A stretch of 64,000 nt of DNA from the NCBI GenBank assembly GCA_026419775.2, contig JAOPGA020000576.1, forward strand, positions 35,159 through 99,158, given 5' to 3'. Every line of letters starts with the position of its first letter. Within the stretch, counting starts at the first letter, position 1. This stretch comes from Acrasis kona (taxonomy: Eukaryota > Heterolobosea > Eutetramitea > Acrasida > Acrasidae). Shown here piece by piece: positions 52,601 through 60,907 of this stretch. Made by a program: the position numbers and the translations under genes. The notes beneath the pieces are model-generated. The model made no database searches. It saw only the letters and a list, made by a program, of their open reading frames with translations, and had not been told where the DNA came from.

Positions 52601-52964
52601 ATGTTGTTTTGAAACTGATTTTGTAGTGAAGAACAAGCTCTGTAAATCCAGAGTGTCAGAAAACAAATTAAGAATAATGATTGGAAAAGAATTGTTGAAA
52701 ATATCTGAATCTCAAAGACCAATCTACGGCTTGCACATGGTGTGTTCTAAAAAGATATTGAACAGTGTAATCAAGTTGCCACCAAGTGTCAATCATGGCC
52801 GCATTGATTTTAGAAGTAGTTTCGATAACATGGACAGAGAAACGACTGGTATTGGTAGGTTGGCGAAATTGTTAGTTCCGTTTGAAGATATAACATACCA
52901 GGCAAGAGGTAAAAACAGTAGAAAGAAGAAATCCGTACCCATTGCAGAGTACATTTTAAAGTAA
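49668..52964 (+). CDS. VIT-vWFA protein with a USP-like cysteine-protease-type region
   Basis: A single exon encodes 1098 residues. A VIT domain covers about residues 45-180 (GQVAEVTMDQRFSNNQDQVL, VFPLQPQAAV). A vWFA domain follows (about 315-480) with an intact MIDAS: IFMIDRSGSMKGTYIESARE and later GGTDLLTPL. Residues about 710-890 resemble a ubiquitin-specific-protease core: GRNCWLNSILPLLTTITPLV supplies a catalytic-type Asn-Cys box, and KIGHSSCVCPEGNGFFYYDD an His box with trailing acidic pair. The C-terminal 200 residues are unrecognised. No signal peptide is present, so it is probably cytosolic. VIT-vWFA proteins include PARP4 and VWA5A, but a USP-like core is not usual. Whether it is active is inference. 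Confidence 0.8.
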   Translation: MTVARLYGYTLPKLPVVDDAKTEVNIDTKTEVDSDKPLPMTESDNNQISESYELPLLGIKVKSNIVGQVAEVTMDQRFSNNQDQVLNVQFVFPLQPQAAVIGCEALLDGVLVKGQIKQKDDALNMFNEAKAQGKVACLMSRQIDNNDNFALALGNLAPGKNIDVKIKYVVSLEYDHLKEVIQFCLPSNLNKVEVVNKDLDKCLFDQHYNDLPAQQPPLIYSSDFTGIELDITAKMNSAIKKVYCSYSSENMNWEVENNTISFKAVSPDVHWFNKDFVLQIGTRTQDVVYVEKSTNNTYAIMSIIQPHMSTAQNDDNEYIFMIDRSGSMKGTYIESAREALSQCIDLLPPSCTFNIIGFGSTHEFLFDKSLPSSESTKELAKSHIKNMMADLGGTDLLTPLREVLQSQSSLHRVRQIFLISDGAVESRTECIEFASKYSNTTRIFSFGIGDLCDKYLTKAIAKASCGASEFIKYDENQDTLNHLVTKQLLRSMKASYTNVKCTIHGVEGVPLRSPYKLPPMFHDEQYIVYWILDGDQIKNKKNVEIEFTAHYKGNTDFLYSKVVDIDGLSLNNGSNLFHSVASNEIIKQLEIGELRNALGTDRADVYATQLALCYGLVSNKTSYIAVNEAPAVESSDVDKSVNIVIPLELRCGSGNGVFCRLPDMTHDVLSDHLSVDTGIVYNACQPKITPFGFLSKPCQVGYFTHVFKGPVADLEGRNCWLNSILPLLTTITPLVNQITSEQHQRDTFLFDLSLLLRLWISMDHDNFDFRRQFDFMYNRVWFHIQRMGFEYGTDQDVCSVLNNILRKVNVRDVQFITKKDQIKTCSTSHVVLLNVGNDKVDENDYLHYSLKSFISFVEFTTKKGTKIGHSSCVCPEGNGFFYYDDILNLGEKLEQYNGGYVNSDYKEFFNNEIMTAAVLCRKGNNACHKVKDIESDVANLIDVVSSTRTDINKELLWQPDSSMNLHTCLDVLRQIRFSCCFETDFVVKNKLCKSRVSENKLRIMIGKELLKISESQRPIYGLHMVCSKKILNSVIKLPPSVNHGRIDFRSSFDNMDRETTGIGRLAKLLVPFEDITYQARGKNSRKKKSVPIAEYILK

Positions 52965-53608
52965 CAACTTGCTGACCAGTAAGAAGATGGCTGACTTGAT
53001 CAGTAGTTTTATTAAATAAACAGTATTTCATCAATCATCAGTGGATCAACTAATATTTATCATTTCGATTCGAGTCCACAGAGATTATATATCCCGCCGG
53101 TGACAAGATCGCAACCATCCATTTTGAGTGTGTATTCCTTCTGAGTGTCTAAATACTTTATCACTGATTCGATCGCAATAACTCATATCAAGAATGTATA
53201 TTCCTTTGAAACTCTTCTGTAATAATGTCTAACGCATCTTCGAATTGAATGGTGCACTCCTTATATTTTGTCACTCTCGGATCGCTGTGTTATAAATGTT
53301 GGTTCATGTATTACATAAAAGACGCAATGTGAGAAAAATATATTCACGCCAAAAACACGTCGCCCTTGTGTTTCTTAAACGAACATTATTGCTATTAAAT
53401 CTCTTCATCAATAAAATTAATCTGTTGGCCAAATTGGATGATAGCTATAATTCCTATTTGGTTGTTCATAATAGTGAAAACCAGAAGATGTTTGCTCTGT
53501 GGTTTGTCTTACAAGTTGATCAACTCCGACAAACTCCGGAGTTTTACAATATCTAAGCAATACTCCGCGGTTTGATTTGAGAAGTTATCCAATAATCTAT
53601 CGTTGAAC
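52965..53608. other. intergenic, BPI/LBP promoter region
   Basis: About 640 bases with no supported gene. A plus-strand open stretch at 53296-53556 has Lys/Leu-rich codons but no ATG-initiated protein-like pattern beyond chance. The palindrome at 53531-53544 is listed separately. Confidence 0.45.
53531..53544. promoter_or_regulatory. 14-bp perfect palindrome upstream of the BPI/LBP gene
   Basis: AAACTCCGGAGTTT is self-complementary, 65-78 bases before the ATG at 53609. It shares the ACTCC/GGAGT half-site with the inverted repeats upstream of the lipase and VIT-vWFA genes. Confidence 0.35.
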
Positions 53609-55338
53609 ATGAGATCAAGAGTTTTTCTCATTTTACTGTTTGTCCTGTCCACTGTACTAACTCAGGAGTCTGGTGTTAGGTTCATCTTTGCTGCAAGTGG
53701 AGTTAATGCAGTCCTAAAAAAATATATTCCCGAATACACCAAAGTAATTCTGTCTACTCCCATCCCCTCCATCCATGTCGTTCAAAAAGTAAGCTAAACT
53801 TTTATAAAAACCAACCATGATAGGTCGCTATATTGGGAGACGTTGACTTTAACATTGAGAACGTAAAGATAAATAAAATCGATTTTGGAGACTTTCAAGC
53901 AAACTCCAGATCCCCTAATGTGGTTATTCTTGGAACGTAAGTATCTCTTTAATGTCGAGTTCTCAATATCAAAAGTGACACTGCATCCGTCTCCTTCTCC
54001 CTAAACTGGAGCTACAAACAAAAAAATTGGCCCCACGCAAGTGGTCATGGAACAGCAGAAGGTTTTGCTGAAAGAACACAATTGAAAGGCACCGTCTTCG
54101 CCTCCGTTAAAGATGGAATTTTCGTCTTCAAGTCCGACAAGATCACTCTCGACGTATGGGCACTCACATCAAAAACAAATTAACATTCATAGATTGGAAA
54201 TTCAAAGGTCACCATCCATGGAGGTGTCAGCGGCTGGATCGCCAATCTGTTAGAAGCCCTATTCAGACAACGTATTCGTGATGCCATCGAGTCTAGCGTT
54301 CAAAACGTCATTGTGGACAAGATTGATAACACTCTGAACGAGATCATCAGAAAAACCAACTTTTCTCCCGAAATCAAGGTTGGAACGGACCCAAAAACTT
54401 TAAACTGGATTTCAGACTTTACCATACCAGACAACCAACTGTTCATGAATGATCAATTCTTATCGGCTGCACCTCGCTTCTCCTCACGTCCAGTCAGAGG
54501 CCAATCATCATCCATGAAACCAGTCGCACTTCCAGATCAACCAGTGGACCTCAATCGTGACGTCAACATGTTCCTTTCAGATTACGTATTCAACAGTTTC
54601 TTTGAAGCACTACATGTCGGTGGACAATTACATTATCCAGTATTACCCGAAGACGTACCGGACTATTCGCCCATCAAATTCAACACCACAAACTTTAAGC
54701 TGTGGTTCCCTACTTTATACGAAAAGTATCCAAATGCAGCCATCAGGATGGACGTCGAGACGTTAAATGCACCAACGCTAACATTCACATCACAAGGTGT
54801 CAAAATATTCGCAAATGCTTCCTTGCAATTCAGCGCACGTGGTGCCGATGGCAATTACCAAAAAGCATTCAAGACGGCCGCATTACTTAATGCAAATTAC
54901 TTGAACGTCACGGTCAAGAGCGGAAAAGAGGGAACCTTGTTGACATTTGGTGGAAAAGTAGATGCTAATGTTCAATTGAAATTAATTGAATCAGAGATTG
55001 GTGATGTGGACGTAACCAAATTTAACCAAATCATTAACCTTGTTGCATTGAGGGGCGCCATTACTGCTTTGAATAAAAAATTAGCTGCGGGTTTAGAAGT
55101 GGACATGACCACTTTGGGAATCCCTGGCACTTTGGTTGTTGATGATTTACAATTCTTGTTGCACGAAAATTATGTTAATGTTAACACGAATGCTACTTTT
55201 GTTCCAAAGGAGATTTTAAGCGATAATCAAGATGCTTTACAAATGCTGTCCTTCATGGTGGGAGAGGTTCAAAGAATGAGAAATATCATTGGTAATTTGA
55301 AACAGGAATTAGAACAGTGTCACCAAGGTGAATTATAA
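53609..55338 (+). CDS. BPI/LBP/CETP-family lipid-binding secreted protein
   Basis: Four exons (introns 53789-53823, 53937-53975 and 54154-54192) encode 538 residues. The signal peptide is MRSRVFLILLFVLSTVLTQ. The N-terminal tubular-lipid-binding barrel shows GVRFIFAASGVNAVLKKYIP, then FNIENVKINKIDFGDFQ and KVTIHGGVSGWIANLLEALF, a good match to the first BPI half. The second half includes VFNSFFEALHVGGQLHYPVL and KIFANASLQFSARG. BPI-like proteins bind bacterial lipopolysaccharide or phospholipids outside the cell or in phagosomes, which suits a bacterivorous amoeba. The C-terminal 60 residues (MLSFMVGEVQRMRNIIGNLK) are helical. Confidence 0.88.
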
Positions 55339-55504
55339 ATTAGTTTGTATTCAGTTTTTGCTTTTTGTTTGTTGTAAGTTTTTACCTTCTTATAGTCGTT
55401 GGATATTTTGATTGAATTTTTCCTTTTAAATATTTTCGGTTGGGGGGAGGTAGCTACAAAAAGTCAACCGTTTTTTCATGTCATTCGAATAATAATTTGG
55501 AATC

Positions 55505-56110
55505 ATGTGGATGTCACGTCCATCGAGGTTGTGTGTAAATGCACTCCGAAGGTACGCATCCACCATGACAGCTACTTCAAGAGTATCAAATATTCCAATT
55601 ATACAAGGCACATCGAATGATTCGTTCATACAGAAACTATCGGAACCACTTACTGGAGATACACATCAAGACTTTAATCGATGGATGGACCAACCTTTAA
55701 AAGATAGACTATTTATCGGTAAATTCATGGGATACACAAGTGTACAAACATCTTTGGAGTGTGGAACGCAGAAAATGATTGGAAATGGATATTTATGCCA
55801 AAGAGGCAACTCGAAAAATGCCCTTTATTTTTCCTTCCACACCCGGTTTAAAGAGACTAACGATGGGTCACGAGAAATTTTGTATCTCGAGTTTGAAATC
55901 AGTCCACACAAAACTTATGATAAAGGTCGCGCCACACTTGTTAAACACGAGTATGGCCACACCAGGTTTAACTGGGTTGAATCTTCGAGGGTTCTCAACA
56001 TGTTAGAGTGGGATTGTAAAAAGCATGTATTCATGAGAATTCTATTACTTGTGAGCGGATGCAGTGGTTCTAAGAATGATTATTCTAGCATGATGGACTT
56101 TATGAGCTGA
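55505..56110 (+). CDS. unrecognised protein, 201 residues, possible mitochondrial leader
   Basis: A single exon from the ATG at 55505. The first 25 residues (MWMSRPSRLCVNALRRYAST) are basic and lack acidic residues, as in a mitochondrial targeting signal. The body (LKDRLFIGKFMGYTSVQTSL, YLEFEISPHKTYDKGRATLV) has no recognised domain. The downstream flank carries AATAAA-type signals. It may be an orphan of this lineage. Confidence 0.65.
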   Translation: MWMSRPSRLCVNALRRYASTMTATSRVSNIPIIQGTSNDSFIQKLSEPLTGDTHQDFNRWMDQPLKDRLFIGKFMGYTSVQTSLECGTQKMIGNGYLCQRGNSKNALYFSFHTRFKETNDGSREILYLEFEISPHKTYDKGRATLVKHEYGHTRFNWVESSRVLNMLEWDCKKHVFMRILLLVSGCSGSKNDYSSMMDFMS

Positions 56111-56288
56111 AAAACTAAATTATTAAATAACTGTACTATTATTAAATATTAAAGACCCATTTATTAACACTTACTTGTATTGTTTAGATCCTGATGTAAC
56201 TTCATTCTCCATCATAATTAAAATACACTTCATGTTGTGGGCAAAGCAAAAAATTGTAAGATTTTAACACAGTTGAGTAAACATCACA

Positions 56289-57032
56289 ATGATGCTCTCA
56301 TCACTTAGGAGGACTCTGTCGCTGTCAAGTCGATTCACAATCGGTAACATTCGTAACACAACTATCACACCGCTTTATGTGAACAAACCAATTTTCGTCC
56401 AAAGATCCGTCATACCAGAAAACATTCACCGCGATTACACAGTATCTATGAAGCGCAAGAAAAAAAAGAGAAAGGGCGCCACAACACCTTTATTCCCCAG
56501 ACTGAGCGAGAGAAGACGTCGTTTGTTTGTTGGTATTGCAAGAAGTAAGGGACATCAAGATCCTCAAATTTGGCAAAAGGATGTGGTGAAGAAGCGCACT
56601 GTAGTTACGTTCCCAAACAGATACATGTACCTTGACATCCCATCAGTATTGAACAAAACAAGAGTTGTAGTTTTTAGAACGCCTCATTTAGAATTCACAA
56701 AACCAGAGATTAAAGGAATGTTGAAATCTTATTATGGCCTCAACATTAAGAAAGTAAACACAGCAATTTACCACGGAAAAAAGAGAAAGACGAGGAAGGG
56801 TATAATGAAGGTCACAAAAGACTATAAAAAGATTTATGTCCATCTTAATGAAGAGATTGATATCAAATGGCCAGAAGATGTTAAAAGATACATTGCCCGG
56901 AACAGGGACAAGAGATTAAACAAAATATACGAAATGGAAGAAAAGGTTCTTGAAGAGGAAAAGGAACAAGCTGAGAAAGAGGCTCAAGCTGAAGCAAATG
57001 CACCAAAAGAAATACCTCAGCTGGGAAATTAA
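56289..57032 (+). CDS. MRPL23: mitochondrial ribosomal protein uL23m
   Basis: A single exon encodes 247 residues. A presequence-like N-terminus (MMLSSLRRTLSLSSRFTIGN) precedes the ribosomal L23 core (about 135-195): VVVFRTPHLEFTKPEIKGML, YGLNIKKVNTAIYHGKKRKT, RKGIMKVTKDYKKIYVHLNE. The order of the beta-alpha-beta units matches uL23. A charged C-terminal coiled coil (EEKVLEEEKEQAEKEAQAEA) is an extension seen in some protist mitoribosomal proteins. The subunit sits near the peptide exit tunnel. Confidence 0.88.
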   Translation: MMLSSLRRTLSLSSRFTIGNIRNTTITPLYVNKPIFVQRSVIPENIHRDYTVSMKRKKKKRKGATTPLFPRLSERRRRLFVGIARSKGHQDPQIWQKDVVKKRTVVTFPNRYMYLDIPSVLNKTRVVVFRTPHLEFTKPEIKGMLKSYYGLNIKKVNTAIYHGKKRKTRKGIMKVTKDYKKIYVHLNEEIDIKWPEDVKRYIARNRDKRLNKIYEMEEKVLEEEKEQAEKEAQAEANAPKEIPQLGN

Positions 57033-57138
57033 AAAACTACTTTGTGATAAATTACTACTTTTTGTTACTACTAAATGTTGGTCGTTTATTAAAGTTCCTA
57101 ACCGTAATAACATTATATCATTCAAGTGGGTGAACAAT

Positions 57139-57378
57139 TTACCAGCTCCTCCTGTTATCTTCTTCTCGTTGTTTTATAAAATCGTTAACATTAAAAGCGG
57201 TATCTTGGACCTCTCTTAACGGTTCTAAATGTGCGTACTTTGATGATTGCTGGCTTAAGCAGCTTCTGATACATATTTCCATTTTAGAATTTGGCATCGT
57301 TGCACACGACCTACGGCAATTGTACAAAGTACTTCCATCCATGGCTTCCCCCTTCGTTGTGTTCAAAGATTCAATCAT
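57139..57378 (-). CDS. small CX3C-motif protein (about 67-79 residues)
   Basis: The open minus-strand frame has ATGs at 57378 (MIESLNTTKGEAMDGS) and 57342 (MDGSTLYNC). It carries CRRSC and CIRSC ten residues apart (TMPNSKMEI lies between), a twin CX3C pattern like small intermembrane-space proteins. The tail is charged (DFIKQREEDNRRSW). It is convergent with uL23m with about 105 bases between. Twin CX3C can be chance in a short frame, so confidence is limited. Confidence 0.42.
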   Translation of the reverse strand: MIESLNTTKGEAMDGSTLYNCRRSCATMPNSKMEICIRSCLSQQSSKYAHLEPLREVQDTAFNVNDFIKQREEDNRRSW

Positions 57379-57780
57379 TAATAGGAAATGATTTTGATTA
57401 GAAATAATGATCAAGTTTTTACAAACGAAAAGACTAAATTTATTGTTGATTGACATATACAAGAAAATCATAGAATCTTATGTTGGCATTGGTATCAATA
57501 AAGTTTTGACATCGACTTTGTCAAACACAAACCTCTCTTAGATAATTACACTACATCCAAATTAGCTTTCATTTGAGACCATGTTTTTGTGTTGCTAAAT
57601 ACAAAGTGAAGCTTCCGAAAGCTTTCTGTCTATTAATAAAAGAAGGTATTTTAGGATCATAAGAATTAAGACATAGAAATTATCGATTAAAACTTCCGTC
57701 GCAGGAAAATATCTCCTCCGAGTCTAAAAATAACATTATAAAAACAGAGATGAAACCAAACAACATCAAAACCAAAACAA
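57379..57780. other. intergenic
   Basis: No gene was supported between the small CX3C frame and the following short frame. AT-rich, with ordinary flanks. Confidence 0.45.
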
Positions 57781-57969
57781 ATGATAAGGAACACAACAAG
57801 AGCAGTATCGATTATTGGCCAGAGGCGTCTTTGGTCACTTAGATTGGACACATCAGATAGTAACTATATTATTCAAACCGAGGTTACGCCAGTACACACA
57901 ACAATAGACAGCACCACAGCATGTCGCGAAGAAAAGAGTGATAGTAACTTGACAACACCGTCGTCTTAA
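57781..57969 (+). CDS. possible small protein with mitochondrial-type leader (62 residues)
   Basis: An ATG at 57781, after an A-rich leader, opens MIRNTTRAVSIIGQRRLW, basic and hydrophobic like a mitochondrial presequence. Then a Ser/Thr/Asp-rich short body follows. There is no recognised domain. It may be real or chance. Confidence 0.33.
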   Translation: MIRNTTRAVSIIGQRRLWSLRLDTSDSNYIIQTEVTPVHTTIDSTTACREEKSDSNLTTPSS

Positions 57970-58080
57970 ATGTTGAACATAATGTAAATAAATAGAACTT
58001 CATAAGAACAAAATGTTAAATGTGTAAAAATAAATTCGTTTTAGTTGTTAATACAACAATGACTTTGAAAATAAAACATT

Positions 58081-58842
58081 TTATTGTTGCTCTTTGCTCA
58101 TTTCAAGGGCCAACTGTAGCAATTCCTCCTCGCTCAACTCATCTACATTCTTTGATGTTTCCTGTTTAGCAACATTCACGCCTGAAAGCTCTGCATTAAG
58201 AAATTGATCCCAAAATCTGGACATCAAGATTTGAAATCCTCTTTGGTTAGGATGTATGGGATCGTTCATAAATTCTTGAGGCGACCCTACCGTAAAGTTT
58301 GGTACGTTAGGAATGTTGCCCGCTCTTTGTAAAGTACCGGTCATCTCGACAGTGAAGAATTTATTAATGTATTTCTGCTTTTGTGATACTTTTTTAATCA
58401 TTGCAGAAAAGTCAATCATCACTTGATTAACTGATTGACTGCTTTGATTGAAAATTTGCAACATCGCGGGAGGGAATGTTGGAAAGTCATATCCAAAGTG
58501 TACGATTTTTGCATTAGGGGCTGTATCAATTATAACATCAAGTATGGTTTCGATATCTCTTTCAATTACTGGCATTCCAGTCTCCTTCGTAAATCCTTGC
58601 ATGAACTTGTGTGTAATGTCGTTTCCACCTACGCTAAGCCATATGATTTGTGCATCTGGTGCATTGTATATGGCTTGCTTTAATGCAAAAGGATTTGACG
58701 CCCACATTTGTGCTGTGCTCCCGGATTGAGGTACTGCGGACACTAGAAATTTATCTCCATGCTTCCTCAGTTCATTTTGCAGAACGTTGTGTCCTAGTGC
58801 TGTCCAACTATCGCCAATGCATAATATCCTCTTGATGGACAT
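58081..58842 (-). CDS. SGNH/GDSL hydrolase with C-terminal ubiquitin-interacting motif
   Basis: A single exon encodes 253 residues from the ATG at 58842 (MSIKRILCIGDSW). The SGNH blocks are in order: block I GDSWTALG (nucleophile Ser), block III GGND, and block V DPIHPN with catalytic Asp and His. There is no signal peptide. The C-terminus ends SEEELLQLALEMSKEQQ, a consensus ubiquitin-interacting motif (acidic patch, Leu-x-x-Ala-Leu, Ser). SGNH enzymes are esterases/lipases of small substrates. A UIM suggests recruitment to ubiquitinated cargo, which is inference. Confidence 0.85.
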   Translation of the reverse strand: MSIKRILCIGDSWTALGHNVLQNELRKHGDKFLVSAVPQSGSTAQMWASNPFALKQAIYNAPDAQIIWLSVGGNDITHKFMQGFTKETGMPVIERDIETILDVIIDTAPNAKIVHFGYDFPTFPPAMLQIFNQSSQSVNQVMIDFSAMIKKVSQKQKYINKFFTVEMTGTLQRAGNIPNVPNFTVGSPQEFMNDPIHPNQRGFQILMSRFWDQFLNAELSGVNVAKQETSKNVDELSEEELLQLALEMSKEQQ

Positions 58843-58963
58843 GTTTTTTGTTTCTAATTGATTGTAATGTTTGTCCGATTGGTTCCGATCTAAAGATAAA
58901 TACAACAAGTTGGCCGGCCAACCACAAACGGAATGAGGAAATATTTAGTTGCAAAAAAAAAAT

Positions 58964-60265
58964 TTATGCTTTATGAACACGCATGAACTTTTGTATACAC
59001 TGGTCCAACTCAAATATGACTTTTTTAATTCCGTCTTTCAAAGGATGTACGAATTTTTCTAAGGAATCCCTCTCGGTCTTCAAACAGTTCAAACAGTAGT
59101 CCAGTTGATTAGTATTTGTACACTGCTTTATATATCGCATGTGAAGATTGGCAGCCACAGTTATGGCCTCTGTGACATAAAAGTAGCACGAACCCACATC
59201 CACTTTTGATATCAAAGTAACAATAGAGTCTGCCATGCTCAACGCCTTGTCATCGTCTCCCATACTTACATAGAATTGTAGCCTTACTCCCATGAACAAT
59301 AATTCAATATTAAGCAAACGGAGTTCAAAGAAATTATGATTTGTTATTCTGCACAAATCTTTGGCATGATCAACGTAAATTTGCATCACTTCTGTTAAAA
59401 TACAATCACCCTTCGCATAGTCGGTCATGGCTGCACGAATCTCTGCAAAACTGTAAGGATGTTTGACTGACGCAAAGGATTCTGCAACTTGTTTATTATG
59501 AGCAATTCTTTTACCGTATTCTGTTCGATAGAACAACGAAATGTTATGGGTTTTATTATAGATGAGTTCAATTGCATTCATCAAATTTTCAGATGGTTTA
59601 AAATCAACAAGACGCTTCAAGAAATGAACAGAGGATGCTAAAAGAAAATTATGGCAAGGATGTGTGTTGCTGTTATTTTCTTGATTAGTAATATAGTTTT
59701 GGACATTGGATATGAAGAATCCTGAACGTGGATGGTCACTTAACTGAGCGGACAAGGATCCCAAAAACAAAAAGCATATTGCAGTCATAAAGTCACTACT
59801 CACTTTCTCAAAGTCGTTGTTTAGCGCTATGAGCCGGGCTCTTTGCATCAAAATTTGTGTTTTTGCTAATTGTCCTTTCCTCGCCAATATAATTGCGTAG
59901 CACGTGCAAATTATGGATTGATACTCCCATCTCGGTATATTGGATGGAGGGTCAAACAGTCCAAAGTAATGCTCGCTATCTAAATATTTGATGGTGTCTC
60001 TGTACTCCTCAATGGTAAAGAATGGCGAGATGCACTGGAGTTCATATGAAATCTCTAGATAGTGATCACTAAATCGAATGCTTTCTTTTCTTATTTCATC
60101 TTTCAATACCTCTAACGAAGTGGGTTGGTTGTCGGTTTGAGCAGCATCGATTTGATAACAGCATTTAATTAAACGATTCGAGCAACTTGTGCACGACGGT
60201 AATAATTTGTCACATTTTACATGGCTTTTTTTGCATGCTGAACAAGCTGCTGAAGGTTGGACCAT
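58964..60265 (-). CDS. fungal-type Zn2Cys6 transcription factor
   Basis: A single exon encodes 433 residues from the ATG at 60265. The binuclear zinc cluster is at residues 8-35: CSACKKSHVKCDK, then LPSCTSCSNRLIKC, with spacing C-x2-C-x6-C-x6-C-x2-C-x6-C. The rest is helical with a middle region like the regulatory domain of these factors and no further recognised motif. Zn2Cys6 factors bind CGG triplets as monomers or dimers. Fungi hold most members, but dictyostelids and heteroloboseans also have them. Divergent from the stefin by about 65 bases. Confidence 0.88.
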   Translation of the reverse strand: MVQPSAACSACKKSHVKCDKLLPSCTSCSNRLIKCCYQIDAAQTDNQPTSLEVLKDEIRKESIRFSDHYLEISYELQCISPFFTIEEYRDTIKYLDSEHYFGLFDPPSNIPRWEYQSIICTCYAIILARKGQLAKTQILMQRARLIALNNDFEKVSSDFMTAICFLFLGSLSAQLSDHPRSGFFISNVQNYITNQENNSNTHPCHNFLLASSVHFLKRLVDFKPSENLMNAIELIYNKTHNISLFYRTEYGKRIAHNKQVAESFASVKHPYSFAEIRAAMTDYAKGDCILTEVMQIYVDHAKDLCRITNHNFFELRLLNIELLFMGVRLQFYVSMGDDDKALSMADSIVTLISKVDVGSCYFYVTEAITVAANLHMRYIKQCTNTNQLDYCLNCLKTERDSLEKFVHPLKDGIKKVIFELDQCIQKFMRVHKA

Positions 60266-60330
60266 TGTTAAAAATTCTCTGTTGTAAGGGCTCCACTAGT
60301 CAACCTCAGACGATCAAGAAAAAAAATAAA

Positions 60331-60644
60331 ATGGTCGTCGGTGGATATACTCAACAAAACGAAGCTGATCATGGTGAATTCAAAGAGGTAGCAGACGTAA
60401 GTTCAATATGTTCCAACTGATAACATTACTTTAGTTTGCTGTCGATGAATTGAACAGAAGATCAAACGCCATGTACCCACTTGAATTGAAACAGATTAAG
60501 AACGTTGAAACCCAAGTTGTAGCCGGTACAAACTACAGGCTCACTTTGAGCGTTGGTGGAGGTCCTCAAAATAACGCACACGATGTTACAGTCGTTGTCT
60601 TTGAGGGACTTGATGGTAACAAGGAGTTTGTTAAGCACGAATAA
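60331..60644 (+). CDS. stefin-type cystatin (cysteine protease inhibitor)
   Basis: Two exons (intron 60397-60434) encode 91 residues. The family signature is clear: the Gly near the N-terminus (MVVGGYTQQN), the helix FKEVADFAVDELNRRSN and the first hairpin loop QVVAG (Q-x-V-x-G) binding the protease cleft. No signal peptide and no disulphide cysteines, so it is a cytosolic stefin. It probably guards the cytosol against cathepsin-like proteases from lysosomes. Confidence 0.95.
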
Positions 60645-60846
60645 ATTCGAAAATTTACCTACTTGCATGTTCAAAAAAAAATTGTAAAATTATTATTGAT
60701 TAGTTTTCAATGTTGAAAATGAAAGATACACTAGTATAATATTGGTAAAAATTAGTTTTGTTGTCATTGGTTGCAAGAAAAAAAGGTCTCAACCGTTGTA
60801 TTTTGCTGGTATAAGGCCAAGAAAATGAATAAGGACCGTTGAGCAT

Positions 60847-60856
60847 CGGAGTTCCG
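60847..60856. promoter_or_regulatory. CGGA-GT-TCCG inverted motif upstream of the type I membrane protein
   Basis: Short inverted element (4-bp arms) about 52-61 bases before the ATG at 60908. It shares the GGAGTT core of the three repeats listed upstream of the lipase, VIT-vWFA and BPI/LBP genes. Confidence 0.22.
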
Positions 60857-60907
60857 GGGATTAAGTTCGCTTTTGTATATTACGTTCACACACTTCCACA
60901 CAACACA

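Noticed and set aside
53296-53556. Lys/Leu-rich frame upstream of the BPI/LBP gene
   Set aside because: No protein-like periodicity or splice context; composition matches AT-rich spacer.
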